Shown: positions 1 through 8,538, counted from the stretch's first letter. The stretch: 64,000 nucleotides of DNA from Clostridia bacterium (GCA_910576325.1 CAJTIM010000004.1:175393-239392), one strand, 5' to 3'. The notes: a model not told the origin generated them from the letters alone. A program made the numbers and translations.

Positions 1-1
1 T

Positions 2-115
2 GCGGAAGAAAAGCTGATGACTGCAAGAAACAAGTGGCTGATTGCCCACGAGGAATCAGGCCTGGGCGCAGACGGGGCCTTTGTGGGACTTAAGGGCGAG
101 AATTTAAAATTGTAA
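2..115 (+). CDS. 3' end of an unrecognised gene
   Basis: A reading frame enters from the left edge and stops at TAA 113-115, leaving 37 codons. The tail contains HEESGLGADGAFVGLKG. I do not recognise the family from this fragment. Since a sugar isomerase and a kinase follow on the same strand, it may be part of the same sugar module, but about 290 bp with two palindromic units separate them. Only the presence of a gene end is supported. Confidence 0.5.
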   Translation, partial: AEEKLMTARNKWLIAHEESGLGADGAFVGLKGENLKL

Positions 116-149
116 TTGGAACTAAAAACGGAACTGGAACAGACCGGCT

Positions 150-241
150 GGTAAAGTCGCAAAGGCGCACGAGAGGAACTTTTATGAGGCCCTTTCGAAT
201 AAAAGCTTCTCTCATAACAGGTGTGCCGAAGCGACTTTACC
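150..241. repeat. Palindromic repeat unit, copy 1
   Basis: An imperfect 92-bp inverted repeat. The outer arms GGTAAAGTCGC and GCGACTTTACC (150-160 and 231-241) match perfectly, and an inner pair AGAGGAACTTTTAT / ATAAAAGCTTCTCT continues the stem. It is followed by CTTTAGAGC and a short TCGC/GCGA hairpin. The next copy starts 121 bp downstream. It could be a REP/MITE-like element or a structured RNA; it does not end in a U tract. Confidence 0.75.
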
Positions 242-270
242 CTTTAGAGCCATCGCGCGGCGATTATACT

Positions 271-363
271 GGTAAAGTCGCAAAGGCGCACGAGAGGAAC
301 TTTCATGAGTGCCTTTTCGAATGAAAGTTTCTCTCATAACAAGTGTGCCGAAGTGACTTTACC
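271..363. repeat. Palindromic repeat unit, copy 2
   Basis: Second copy of the element at 150-241, in direct orientation with a 121-bp period. The stem is kept by paired change: TTTTAT/ATAAAA in copy 1 is TTTCAT/ATGAAA here. The outer arm carries one G-T wobble (GTCGC against GTGAC). The trailing CTTTAGAGC and TCGC/GCGA hairpin repeat at 364-386. It ends just before the ribosome binding site of the isomerase gene, so it lies in that gene's 5' leader. Confidence 0.75.
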
Positions 364-404
364 CTTTAGAGCTGTCGCGCAGCGACTGGAATAGGAGGAA
401 AAAG

Positions 405-1889
405 ATGATTAATATTCCATCAGTAAAAGTAGGAATTGTAGCAGTGAGCAGAGACTGTTTTCCGGAGTCTTTGTCCGTAAACCGCAGAAAAGCTCTGGTA
501 AAAGCTTATGAAGAGAAATACGAAGCCGCAGACATTTACGAATGTCCCATCTGTATCGTGGAGAGCGAGATACATATGGTTCAGGCCCTTGAGGATGTAA
601 AGAAGGCCGGCTGTGACGCACTGGTAGTTTACTTAGGCAATTTCGGACCGGAGATTTCCGAAACCCTTCTGGCAAAGCATTTTGACGGCCCTGTAATGTT
701 CGTGGCGGCAGCCGAGGAATCAGGCGACTCCTTGATCCAGGGCCGGGGCGACGCATACTGCGGTATGCTGAACGCAAGCTACAACTTGAAGCTTCGCAAC
801 GTCCGCGCCTACATTCCCGAGTACCCGGTGGGAACCGCCGAGGAATGTGCCGACATGATCCATGAATTTCTGCCCATTGCCCGTGCCATTACAGGGTTAA
901 GCAGTCTCAAGATCATCAGCTTCGGACCAAGACCTTTGAACTTCCTGGCCTGCAATGCGCCTATCAAACAGCTCTATAACCTGGGCGTGGAGATTGAAGA
1001 AAACTCCGAGCTGGATCTCTTTGAGGCGTTCAATAAGCATGCGGACGATCCCAGGATTCCTGACGTGGTAAAGGATATGGAGGAGGAATTAGGGGAAGGC
1101 AACCAGAAGCCCCAGATTCTGTCCAAGCTTGCTCAATATGAATTAACTCTGCTTGACTGGGTGGAGGAGCACAAGGGCTATCGGAAGTACGTTGCCATTG
1201 CAGGAAAATGCTGGCCTGCCTTCCAGACCCAATTTGGCTTTGTTCCCTGTTATGTAAACAGCCGCCTCACCGGACGGGGCATCCCCGTATCCTGCGAGGT
1301 AGATATCTACGGAGCCCTCAGCGAGTTTATCGGAACTTGTGTAAGCCAGGATGCGGTGACCCTGCTTGACATTAACAATACGGTTCCGGCTGATATTTAC
1401 AAGGAAGAGATCGCACCCAAGTACGATTATACACACAAGGATACCTTTATGGGCTTCCACTGCGGCAATACCTGCTCCAAGAAGCTGTCCTCCTGCTCCA
1501 TGAAATATCAGCTTATTATGGCCAGAAGTCTGCCAGAGGAAGTGACCCAGGGAACCTTAGAGGGCGATATTGTGCCCGGCGACATTACGTTCTTCCGCCT
1601 GCAGAGCACGGCAGACTGCAAGCTGCGCGCTTACGTGGCGCAGGGAGAGGTTCTTCCCGTTGCAACACGTTCCTTCGGAGCGATCGGAATCTTTGCCATC
1701 CCGGAGATGGGACGCTTCTACCGTCATGTGCTGATCGAGGGCAATTATCCCCATCACGGCGCCGTGGCATTCGGTCATTACGGCAAGGCATTGTTTGAGG
1801 TGTTCAAATATCTGGGCGTAGAGCCGGAGGAGCTGGGCTTCAATCAGCCCAAGGGAATGCTCTATAAGACGGAGAATCCCTTTGGATAA
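405..1889 (+). CDS. L-fucose/L-arabinose isomerase family protein
   Basis: A 494-residue protein resembling the FucI/AraA superfamily of Mn-dependent aldose-ketose isomerases in length and overall sequence. The N-terminal part (about 1-170) looks like the alpha/beta substrate domain, and the C-terminal part carries the histidine-rich stretch NYPHHGAVAFGHYGKALF near residue 455. The start is set by AGGAGG at 393-398. A xylulokinase follows about 120 bp downstream, so isomerisation then phosphorylation of a ketose is the likely pathway. The exact sugar cannot be read from sequence, and I did not assign individual catalytic residues. Confidence 0.75.
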   Translation: MINIPSVKVGIVAVSRDCFPESLSVNRRKALVKAYEEKYEAADIYECPICIVESEIHMVQALEDVKKAGCDALVVYLGNFGPEISETLLAKHFDGPVMFVAAAEESGDSLIQGRGDAYCGMLNASYNLKLRNVRAYIPEYPVGTAEECADMIHEFLPIARAITGLSSLKIISFGPRPLNFLACNAPIKQLYNLGVEIEENSELDLFEAFNKHADDPRIPDVVKDMEEELGEGNQKPQILSKLAQYELTLLDWVEEHKGYRKYVAIAGKCWPAFQTQFGFVPCYVNSRLTGRGIPVSCEVDIYGALSEFIGTCVSQDAVTLLDINNTVPADIYKEEIAPKYDYTHKDTFMGFHCGNTCSKKLSSCSMKYQLIMARSLPEEVTQGTLEGDIVPGDITFFRLQSTADCKLRAYVAQGEVLPVATRSFGAIGIFAIPEMGRFYRHVLIEGNYPHHGAVAFGHYGKALFEVFKYLGVEPEELGFNQPKGMLYKTENPFG

Positions 1890-1931
1890 AATAGGAAATC
1901 CGCTTCCAAGTACATAGGGAACGAAAATTCA

Positions 1932-1955
1932 GCCTGCCCCTTTTCAGGGGCAGGC
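1932..1955 (+). terminator. Intergenic hairpin after the isomerase gene
   Basis: Perfect 9-bp stem GCCTGCCCC / GGGGCAGGC with a 6-nt loop. It is followed by ATTGTGGG and not a U run, so it is more likely a partial terminator or mRNA-stabilising hairpin between the isomerase and kinase genes than a full Rho-independent terminator. Confidence 0.5.
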
Positions 1956-2012
1956 ATTGTGGGATAATTATAAGAAACCGGAAAATAGTACGGAACTGAA
2001 ATGGAGGTTTAT

Positions 2013-3485
2013 ATGTTATATATAGGAATTGATCTGGGAACCTCAGCGGTGAAGCTGCTGCTGATGGACGGCGCAGGAAAGATTCAAAAAATCGTATCCA
2101 GGGAATACCCTCTGTATTTCCCAAATCCCGGCTGGTCCGAGCAGAACCCGGAAGACTGGTACACAGAGGCCATAGAAGGCTTAAAGGAGCTTACTGCGGA
2201 CTGCGACAAATCCCAGGTGGCCGGAATCAGCTTCGGCGGACAGATGCACGGCCTTGTAATTCTCGACAGAGACGATCAGGTCATACGCCCGGCCATACTG
2301 TGGAACGACGGAAGAACCGCCAAGGAGACAGATTATCTCAATCAGGAGATTGGCAAGGATAAGCTGTCCGAATACACGGCCAACATAGCCTTCGCAGGCT
2401 TTACCGCGCCCAAGGTGCTGTGGGTGAAAAATCAGGAGCCGGAGAACTTCGCCAGAATAGAAAAGCTGATGCTGCCCAAGGACTATCTTGCCTACCGCCT
2501 GTCCGGGACCTTCTGTACCGATGTGTCAGATGCCTCCGGCATGCTGCTCTTTGATGTAAAGAACAAATGCTGGTCCAAAGAAATGATGGATATCTGCGGT
2601 GTAAAGGAGAGCCAGCTTCCAAAGATTTTTGAGAGCTATGAAGCAGTGGGAACCTTAAAGCCGGAGCTTGCGGCGGAGCTTGGCCTTTCGGAAACGGTAA
2701 AGATCGCGGCCGGAGCCGGAGACAATGCCGCTGCCGCTGTGGGAACAGGAACCGTAGGGGACGGAAGCTGCAATATTTCCCTGGGAACCTCGGGAACCAT
2801 ATTTATTTCCAGTGAAAAATTCGGTGTGGATGCTCACAATGCGCTCCACTCCTTTGCTCATGCGGACGGCCATTTTCACTTGATGGGCTGTATGCTGAGC
2901 GCCGCTTCCTGCAATAAGTGGTGGATGGATGAGATCCTTAAGACCAAAGATTACGCCGGAGAGCAGACAGGCATTAAAGAGCTTGGCAAAAATCAAGTAT
3001 TTTTCCTGCCCTACCTGATGGGCGAGCGCAGTCCTCACAACAATCCTAATGCAAGGGGAACCTTTATGGGAATGACCATGGATACGACGAGAGAGGATAT
3101 GACCCAGGCGGTTTTGGAAGGTGTTGCATTTGCCCTGAGAGATTCCTTTGAAGTGGCAAAAGCTCTGGGAATCCGAATTGACCGCACGAAAATCTGCGGC
3201 GGAGGAGCCAAGAGCCCGCTGTGGAGGCAGATGATTGCAGATATTTTCAATATTAAGGTGGACATTCCTGAGAGCGAGGAAGGCCCTGCCATGGGTGGCG
3301 CCATGCTCGCGGCCGTGGCCTGCGGCGAGTATGCAGGCGTGGAAGAGGCGGCTGAAAAAATCGTAAGGATTGTGGATACAGTAGAGCCGATACCGGAGAA
3401 TGCAAAGCGTTACGAAAAGCAGTATCAGAAATTCCGCCAGATTTATCCGGCGGTGAAGGAAGTGTTTGATGTGATAGGGGCCTAG
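2013..3485 (+). CDS. xylB: Xylulokinase (FGGY family carbohydrate kinase)
   Basis: FGGY kinase of 490 residues that phosphorylates a ketopentose, probably D-xylulose, with ATP in the cytoplasm. The N-terminal phosphate-binding motif GIDLGTS, the XylB-like GGQMHG motif near residue 80, and the C-terminal GGGAKSPLWRQM and GPAMGGAMLAA segments are all present. An ATG at 2001 is in frame, but the Shine-Dalgarno GGAGG lies directly after it, so ATG 2013 (MLYIGIDLG) is the better start. It follows the isomerase on the same strand and ends 10 bp from the convergent DeoR regulator. Confidence 0.88.
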   Translation: MLYIGIDLGTSAVKLLLMDGAGKIQKIVSREYPLYFPNPGWSEQNPEDWYTEAIEGLKELTADCDKSQVAGISFGGQMHGLVILDRDDQVIRPAILWNDGRTAKETDYLNQEIGKDKLSEYTANIAFAGFTAPKVLWVKNQEPENFARIEKLMLPKDYLAYRLSGTFCTDVSDASGMLLFDVKNKCWSKEMMDICGVKESQLPKIFESYEAVGTLKPELAAELGLSETVKIAAGAGDNAAAAVGTGTVGDGSCNISLGTSGTIFISSEKFGVDAHNALHSFAHADGHFHLMGCMLSAASCNKWWMDEILKTKDYAGEQTGIKELGKNQVFFLPYLMGERSPHNNPNARGTFMGMTMDTTREDMTQAVLEGVAFALRDSFEVAKALGIRIDRTKICGGGAKSPLWRQMIADIFNIKVDIPESEEGPAMGGAMLAAVACGEYAGVEEAAEKIVRIVDTVEPIPENAKRYEKQYQKFRQIYPAVKEVFDVIGA

Positions 3486-3494
3486 CGCTTCCGT

Positions 3495-4289
3495 TCACTC
3501 TTCGGATTCGGATATGGTATGGAGAGTGATTCCTTTTTCATGAAGATAGTCCTGCCAGTCAGGAGAAAGCTCCTGATCGGTGATCACGGTGTCAATTTCC
3601 GAAAGTTCACAGATAAAGGAAGGACGGACAACGCCGAATTTGCTGGAATCGGCAACCAGGATTTTTTCCACGGAGGATTTCAGAATAGCCCGTTTTGTGG
3701 GAATTTCATAATCATGCATACAGGTGATGCCAAGATCCCCATGGATGCCGGCAGCGGAAAGAAATACCTTGGCAGCGCGGATGGTACGGATAAAATCAAT
3801 TCCCTCGGAGGATTCAAACATCTGGGTATTGGGGTGGTACCGTCCGCCGGCAAACAGCATATTTACACCCGGATTGCGCCGCAGCTCCATAAGAATATTG
3901 ATATTGTAGCATAAGACGGAAAGATTCTGATCAACGGGCAGATAGGAAATGATTTTTTCAGTGGTACTGCCGGTATCTACAATGATAATATCGTCCGTTT
4001 GGATTAAAGAGGCAGCAAACCGGCCGATGGCTTCTTTTTGTGCATTTCGGCGCTGCTGCTCCTTGGTCAGGGTGTAGTTTGCATCCGCATTGATTCCTGT
4101 ATGAGCAGGGTTATATACGGCCCTTCCCGAAATGTTTTCCGCCACATCATTTTGCCGCAGTATCTGCAGATCGCGCCGCACCGTCATTTCAGACACATGG
4201 AGAAGCGCGGCAAGCTCCCGGACGGAGACATATCCTCTCACCTTTAAAATGCTCATTAATTTATCGATGCGATCTGCTTTTTTTCCCAT
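3495..4289 (-). CDS. DeoR-family transcriptional regulator
   Basis: Sugar-phosphate-responsive repressor of the DeoR/GlpR family, 264 residues. The N-terminal winged helix contains VSVRELAALLHVSEMTVRRD, and the effector domain has the phosphate-binding DTGSTT motif plus the ADSSKFG motif. The frame extends to 4361, but GGAGG sits 8 nt before the ATG at 4289 (MGKKADRIDKL). It is divergent from deoC, whose promoter is covered by phased direct repeats, and convergent with xylB. It probably represses deoC and perhaps the whole module. The effector is unknown but likely a sugar phosphate. Confidence 0.88.
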   Translation of the reverse strand: MGKKADRIDKLMSILKVRGYVSVRELAALLHVSEMTVRRDLQILRQNDVAENISGRAVYNPAHTGINADANYTLTKEQQRRNAQKEAIGRFAASLIQTDDIIIVDTGSTTEKIISYLPVDQNLSVLCYNINILMELRRNPGVNMLFAGGRYHPNTQMFESSEGIDFIRTIRAAKVFLSAAGIHGDLGITCMHDYEIPTKRAILKSSVEKILVADSSKFGVVRPSFICELSEIDTVITDQELSPDWQDYLHEKGITLHTISESEE

Positions 4290-4400
4290 ACATTTTGCCT
4301 CCATAATGCGAATGTATGGATATACTAACATAAAAGAGCGGGGAAAGTAAACACTTTTCACCTGTTCTATCCTTTTAAATTCTGCGCAAACGGAAAATAG

Positions 4401-4470
4401 AAATGTTATTTTTTAAACAAAAATGTTAGAATATAAACAAAATTGTTGACAGAGAAAAATAGCGATGTTA
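4401..4470. promoter_or_regulatory. Phased direct repeats, probable DeoR operators
   Basis: AAATGTTA occurs at 4401 and 4421, and the related AATTGTTG at 4441, exactly 20 bp apart and each followed by A/T-rich DNA. A further ATGTTA (4465-4470) overlaps the -10 box. Spacing of about two helical turns places the sites on one face of the DNA, as expected for cooperative binding by an oligomeric DeoR-type repressor. The third site overlaps the -35 box. Function is inferred. Confidence 0.55.
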
Positions 4471-4474
4471 TAAT
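4446..4474 (+). promoter_or_regulatory. Consensus sigma-70 promoter of deoC
   Basis: TTGACA at 4446-4451 and TATAAT at 4469-4474 with a 17-bp spacer, a perfect housekeeping consensus. It lies 44 bp upstream of the deoC start and within the repeat cluster. Confidence 0.88.
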
Positions 4475-4517
4475 CCGGTATAACAGGAGTTTGCGGAAGT
4501 TAAAGGAGGATTTTGTG

Positions 4518-5183
4518 ATGGAAAACAGTGAACTTTTCAGCTATATTGACCATACCCAGCTGAAAGCATTTGCAACCTGGGAAGATATTCGTAAATTGTG
4601 CGACGAGGCAGTCCGCTATGGGACAGCATCGGTTTGCGTGCCCCCATGCTATATTAAGCGGATTCATGAGGCTTATGGGGATAAGATCAATATCTGTACC
4701 GTAGTCGGCTTCCCCCTGGGCTACAGCGTAACGGAAGCAAAGGCGGCTGAGGTAAAGAAGGCTCTTGAGGACGGCGTAAATGAAATCGATATGGTGGTGA
4801 ATATCTCGGATGTTAAGAACGGCAATTATCCGGCTGTGGAGGCAGAAATCAAGGCATTAAAGGAGGCGGCCGGCAGTAAGATTTTAAAAGTGATTATTGA
4901 GACCTGTTACCTGACGGAAGAGGAAAAGATCGCCATGTGCCATGCAGTTACGAATGCCGGTGCGGATTTTATCAAAACTTCTACCGGTTTTGGAACCGGC
5001 GGAGCAACCATGGCGGATATCAAGCTGTTTAAGCAGCATATTGGACCTGAGGTAAAAATAAAAGCGGCAGGAGGGGTAAAAACGATCCGGGATTTGGAGG
5101 ATTTTATTGCCGAAGGCTGTACAAGGATTGGCACAAGCTCTGCTGTCTCTATGATTCAGCAAGGACAGGCAGAAGGATATTGA
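4518..5183 (+). CDS. deoC: Deoxyribose-phosphate aldolase
   Basis: Class I aldolase of 221 residues, the usual DeoC length, cleaving 2-deoxyribose-5-phosphate to glyceraldehyde-3-phosphate and acetaldehyde. The Schiff-base region FIKTSTGFGTGGA and the second lysine region VKIKAAGGVKT are intact, and the start DHTQLKAFAT is typical. AAAGGAGG precedes ATG 4518; the longer frame starting at 4443 would begin inside the promoter and is rejected. It is divergent from the DeoR regulator and followed by a terminator. In this setting it may act on another deoxy-sugar phosphate of the isomerase/kinase module. Confidence 0.92.
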   Translation: MENSELFSYIDHTQLKAFATWEDIRKLCDEAVRYGTASVCVPPCYIKRIHEAYGDKINICTVVGFPLGYSVTEAKAAEVKKALEDGVNEIDMVVNISDVKNGNYPAVEAEIKALKEAAGSKILKVIIETCYLTEEEKIAMCHAVTNAGADFIKTSTGFGTGGATMADIKLFKQHIGPEVKIKAAGGVKTIRDLEDFIAEGCTRIGTSSAVSMIQQGQAEGY

Positions 5184-5207
5184 ATTCCATATTAAGATAC
5201 ATGCAGA

Positions 5208-5246
5208 AGTCCCGGAGGAAGCCAGAGAGCTCCTTCGGGACTTTTT
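5208..5246 (+). terminator. Rho-independent terminator of deoC
   Basis: 12-bp stem AGTCCCGGAGGA / TCCTTCGGGACT (one G-U pair), 11-nt loop, then TTTTT. It ends the deoC transcript. Confidence 0.88.
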
Positions 5247-5520
5247 GAATCAGCCGGATTTTCTTTCCTGTGAGGCAAGAGACATCGCCTCAACAAATAT
5301 AACTTAAAATGTAAGATTCGGCTCTCGCGCTGTAATGATTCCGTCAGTCTGTAATTACAACCGCAGTATATTTTCAAAAATATAAACTGGACTGGTTAAA
5401 AAATAAAAAACTGGATATTTTATAGAAGCCAGATTTGAAATATAATGTGGGAAACGGCAATATCTTAAGATAAAGCGGTATCGGCAGAATCTTGTGATAT
5501 TGGAACAGGAGGCTCATATT
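5247..5520 (+). other. AT-rich leader before the ECF S component
   Basis: No gene seen. There is a small hairpin GAGGC...GCCTC (about 5266-5290) and a TATAAT at 5441-5446 that could be a -10 box, but no convincing -35 at 17 bp. No known riboswitch signature is recognised, although vitamin-type ECF genes often have one. Confidence 0.35.
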
Positions 5521-6078
5521 ATGAAATCAAATCTGAAAAAAATTGTAATGGCATCATTGTTAGCGGCATTTGCCTGTGTAGCAACCATGTCCATCCGCAT
5601 CCCTACCCCCGGAACAGGCGGATATATCCACCCGGGTGATGCGGTTGTAATACTCTCCGGCGTGATTCTCGGACCATCCTGGGGGCTGCTGGCGGCAGGA
5701 ATCGGTTCGGCCATGGCAGATATGATAGGAGGTTATTTTATTTATGTTCCCATTACCTTTGTTATCAAGGGGGCTGTTGCATTCGCAGCGGGGATGATTT
5801 ACCGCAATATGGGCAAGACGTCGAGAAGCCGTTACGCTGCCGTTGTTTTGGGCGGAGCTGCAGATATGGTGCTGGTGGCAGGCGGGTATTTTCTTTGTGA
5901 ATGGCCTCTGTACGGCATAGCGGCGGCAGCGGCCAGTGTGCCGGCCAATATCATCCAGGGAATCGGAGGTCTGGTGATTGGCATCATATTATACCCGGTT
6001 TTGATTGCCGTTCCCGATGTCCGCCGGATTGCACAGGAGACCGGGACACAGACACAGCGTCCGGTATCAGGAGAATGA
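5521..6078 (+). CDS. ECF transporter S component
   Basis: Polytopic membrane protein of 185 residues with about five to six hydrophobic segments and the motif GGYIHPGDAVV near residue 38, typical of substrate-capture (S) subunits of energy-coupling factor transporters. It would bind a vitamin or small metabolite and use a shared EcfAAT module encoded elsewhere. AGGAGG before ATG 5521 sets the start, not the in-frame ATG at 5494. The ligand cannot be told; the motif resembles HmpT-like members. Its 3' end overlaps the convergent LevR-like gene by 12 bp. Confidence 0.8.
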   Translation: MKSNLKKIVMASLLAAFACVATMSIRIPTPGTGGYIHPGDAVVILSGVILGPSWGLLAAGIGSAMADMIGGYFIYVPITFVIKGAVAFAAGMIYRNMGKTSRSRYAAVVLGGAADMVLVAGGYFLCEWPLYGIAAAAASVPANIIQGIGGLVIGIILYPVLIAVPDVRRIAQETGTQTQRPVSGE

Positions 6079-8409
6079 CGTTTCCCGATAGTGATTCAGC
6101 AGATCACATAAGACGAGTATTTCTTTCTCATCAATATTCAGCGGAATCAGCTCCCGGGATTGATTCAGCCGTTTGCTGACAATCTGATAGATAGTGCTGT
6201 CTTCAGTTACCTGGCCGGGAATATAAGCCGGATTGATGAACTGCTTCTGGCTGCTGCGCATAATCATAAAGTTTCCGTGCAGAAGGAATTCCAGAACCAT
6301 GCCTATGGTCAGGTCACAGTTAAAGTAATCAAAGATATCCTTCATAATATTATAAAGGAGCCGGTTGGCCAGAAGCGTGTTGGTCTCCGGAAAAAAGGAT
6401 TCGAAGTTGTGGCGGATCACACCATTGATATATTCCGAAGGAAATGAGCCGATCCGGTCATGGTAACCGCTTAAGGTATCCTTTTTGGAATAGATGATTT
6501 TGCGGATCATGGGAACCACATGGGAATTGTCCTCCTGCATAATGTCAAAGGTTTTCATTAAAAGGGGCAGAGCAATGGGATAGAGGGACAGGAACGGCCG
6601 GTTCAGGGTAGCTACCATCACAGTTGACAGGGTATTCAGGGGTTCCCGATCACTGACAATAATGATTTCTCTGGACTCATCTAATTTGGACAGAAGCTTC
6701 TGGGTATTCCGGACAAAACGGGGGTAATTGGCCTGGGCTTCCCTGGGAAACGGAAGCATATAATAGCTGCGCGTATCGGAGATATAATTCATATAGTAGG
6801 CATAATTTTGCGATAACTGATCGTTGTAAGAGACAATAATATAAATGATATTGCCCGTGTTCAGCGCCTTCAGCGAGAATTCCAGAAAAAAGCGCAGATA
6901 ATTCCTGTAGCTTGTTACCAGGGTGACATTATAAGAGGTTTCAATTTTTTCAATTAAGGCTCCTGAAATCCGGGAGGTAACATTGCTGAACTGGAAAGGT
7001 TTGTCTTCCATAATACAGTCAATGGTAAAAGTTCCGTGGATCATTTGGTCAATGACGGAATAGAGATGATTCAGGAGCGGTATATCGTAACGGATCCGTG
7101 TCTGGGCAAAAATATATCCGAGCAGATAATGCAGCCGTTCTTCCCGGATGTGAGCGGCAAGGGTTACATCCATGCGCAGAACATCCTCCTGAGCCTGGGC
7201 CTGGAAGGTCTTTTTTTCCTTTGGCAACAGTATGGATTTCATATTATCGGCGGCCAGAAGCTCCAGAACCGTACAATTAGTATTGGGATAAAAATCTACA
7301 AATTCCGGAATGGAGCTTTCTACAAAGGCCGTCATTTCTTTGATATAATTCTGGTTTTCCATCTGATTTTCCCGCAGCTCATTTGAAAGAAAATGAGGCA
7401 GTAAGGTAGCATAGCTGCTTTTGGAGAAGTAAATGCTGTTTGAGATGGCATAATGGATCTCATTTTTCAGCTGAAAGATATTATATTTATATTTTGCGGA
7501 CAGAAGCTGGGTGAATACCTCCCGGTTGCTTCGGATATGCGTCTGGTTCACATCCGAGGCTTCCTGGAACAGGGTAAGGATCAGCTTGATTTTTTCTGTG
7601 GTTCTGCGCTGGGCAAAGCTTGGAAACTGTACAATGCAGGGCGTCAAAGTGGAGAAGTTCTGTTCAATTGCCGCAGACTTGTCCGCAAGGAAGATCAGCA
7701 CGGGCGGATGACATCCGTGGTTTCGATAGAGATTGAAGATTTCGGTCTTCAGTTCATAAATTTTTTCTTCTTTGACTGCTTCAAAGATCTCAATAAGGAT
7801 AAGGCCGGTGGATTCCGGTGAGATCTGCTGGAGCAGATATTCATTTGTCTTGGAGGCCTCACGCCAGAGCACGGAAAGGTATTGGGTTTGCTTCTGAAAA
7901 ATTTTCTTTTTTATTCCATACTGAAAAAGCTGTTCGCAGAAATGCTTTTTTCCGCAGCCCTTTTCTCCGATCAGAACAAGCATAAGGGGATTTCCTTTTG
8001 AGAGAAGAATACAGGGGATGACCTTATCAATGATCTCCTTTAAGGACTCCCCCATATTGCTTCCTACAATTTTAAAATCTGGAGAGGATGTATTGCCCAC
8101 AGGGGTATTCAGGATCAGCTGTTCCCTCAGCTGTTCCTTATTATCAATGATTTGCGGAGCCTTGGAATAATGAAACTCGTTGACGATCACTTCCCGGGAT
8201 AAATAGGTAGTGGGTCTTCCGTTAATTTTAATAAGAAGATACTCATGAAACATTTGGTTCAAAAGCCGGGACACATTGCTTCGGTCAATTTTCAGTTCCA
8301 AAGCAATATCAAAAGCGTTGCAGTGTTCAAACTGGAATGTGTTATCAAGGATGGATTCCCGCGTATATTTCACAATTATTTCATAAATCGAATCTTTTCG
8401 GTTGTTCAT
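6067..8409 (-). CDS. LevR-like PTS-sensing regulator with degenerate AAA+ domain
   Basis: 780 residues. Order: N-terminal winged helix (about 30-60, DIALELKIDRSNVSRLL), AAA+ domain (Walker A GEKGCGKK about 148-155), PRD-type regions, an EIIA-Man-like domain, and a C-terminal PRD with FLLHGNFMIMR. LevR proteins normally activate sigma-54 promoters of mannose-family PTS operons. Here the Walker B region reads LILIEI (the Asp is lost), no GAFTGA loop is visible, and the EIIA-like active His is a Tyr (about residue 528). AGGAGT precedes ATG 8409; the longer frame to 8538 runs through the promoter. It is divergent from the operon it probably controls. Confidence 0.8.
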   Translation of the reverse strand: MNNRKDSIYEIIVKYTRESILDNTFQFEHCNAFDIALELKIDRSNVSRLLNQMFHEYLLIKINGRPTTYLSREVIVNEFHYSKAPQIIDNKEQLREQLILNTPVGNTSSPDFKIVGSNMGESLKEIIDKVIPCILLSKGNPLMLVLIGEKGCGKKHFCEQLFQYGIKKKIFQKQTQYLSVLWREASKTNEYLLQQISPESTGLILIEIFEAVKEEKIYELKTEIFNLYRNHGCHPPVLIFLADKSAAIEQNFSTLTPCIVQFPSFAQRRTTEKIKLILTLFQEASDVNQTHIRSNREVFTQLLSAKYKYNIFQLKNEIHYAISNSIYFSKSSYATLLPHFLSNELRENQMENQNYIKEMTAFVESSIPEFVDFYPNTNCTVLELLAADNMKSILLPKEKKTFQAQAQEDVLRMDVTLAAHIREERLHYLLGYIFAQTRIRYDIPLLNHLYSVIDQMIHGTFTIDCIMEDKPFQFSNVTSRISGALIEKIETSYNVTLVTSYRNYLRFFLEFSLKALNTGNIIYIIVSYNDQLSQNYAYYMNYISDTRSYYMLPFPREAQANYPRFVRNTQKLLSKLDESREIIIVSDREPLNTLSTVMVATLNRPFLSLYPIALPLLMKTFDIMQEDNSHVVPMIRKIIYSKKDTLSGYHDRIGSFPSEYINGVIRHNFESFFPETNTLLANRLLYNIMKDIFDYFNCDLTIGMVLEFLLHGNFMIMRSSQKQFINPAYIPGQVTEDSTIYQIVSKRLNQSRELIPLNIDEKEILVLCDLLNHYRETSFS

Positions 8410-8480
8410 CTGTTTTACTCCTGACTTTTTGGTGTATTTAAATAACACGAATAACACGGTATTCTGTGAAAAAAAGGACA

Positions 8481-8505
8481 TTAGTGTGCACAAAAAACAC
8501 ACTAA
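8481..8505. promoter_or_regulatory. Inverted repeat at the regulator's start site, likely operator
   Basis: Perfect TTAGTGTG (8481-8488) and CACACTAA (8498-8505) with a 9-nt spacer. It lies immediately downstream of the minus-strand -10 box, over the expected +1 of the LevR-like gene. Related TGTG/CACA sequences occur at 8587-8597 and 8682-8690. This suggests autoregulation by a dimeric protein; the binding protein is inferred. Confidence 0.55.
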
Positions 8506-8509
8506 CAAG

Positions 8510-8538
8510 ATTATACCTACAGCAAACCGGAAAATCAA
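8510..8538 (-). promoter_or_regulatory. Promoter of the LevR-like regulator
   Basis: On the minus strand, TTGATT (8533-8538) and TATAAT (8510-8515) with a 17-bp spacer, about 100 bp upstream of the start codon. Confidence 0.75.

Noticed and set aside
150..386. CRISPR array
   Set aside because: Only two units of 121 bp, each a long palindrome, with no short repeat/variable spacer pattern and no cas genes.
4443..4517. Longer N-terminus for deoC from ATG 4443
   Set aside because: It would start inside the promoter -35 box; AAAGGAGG and family length favour ATG 4518.
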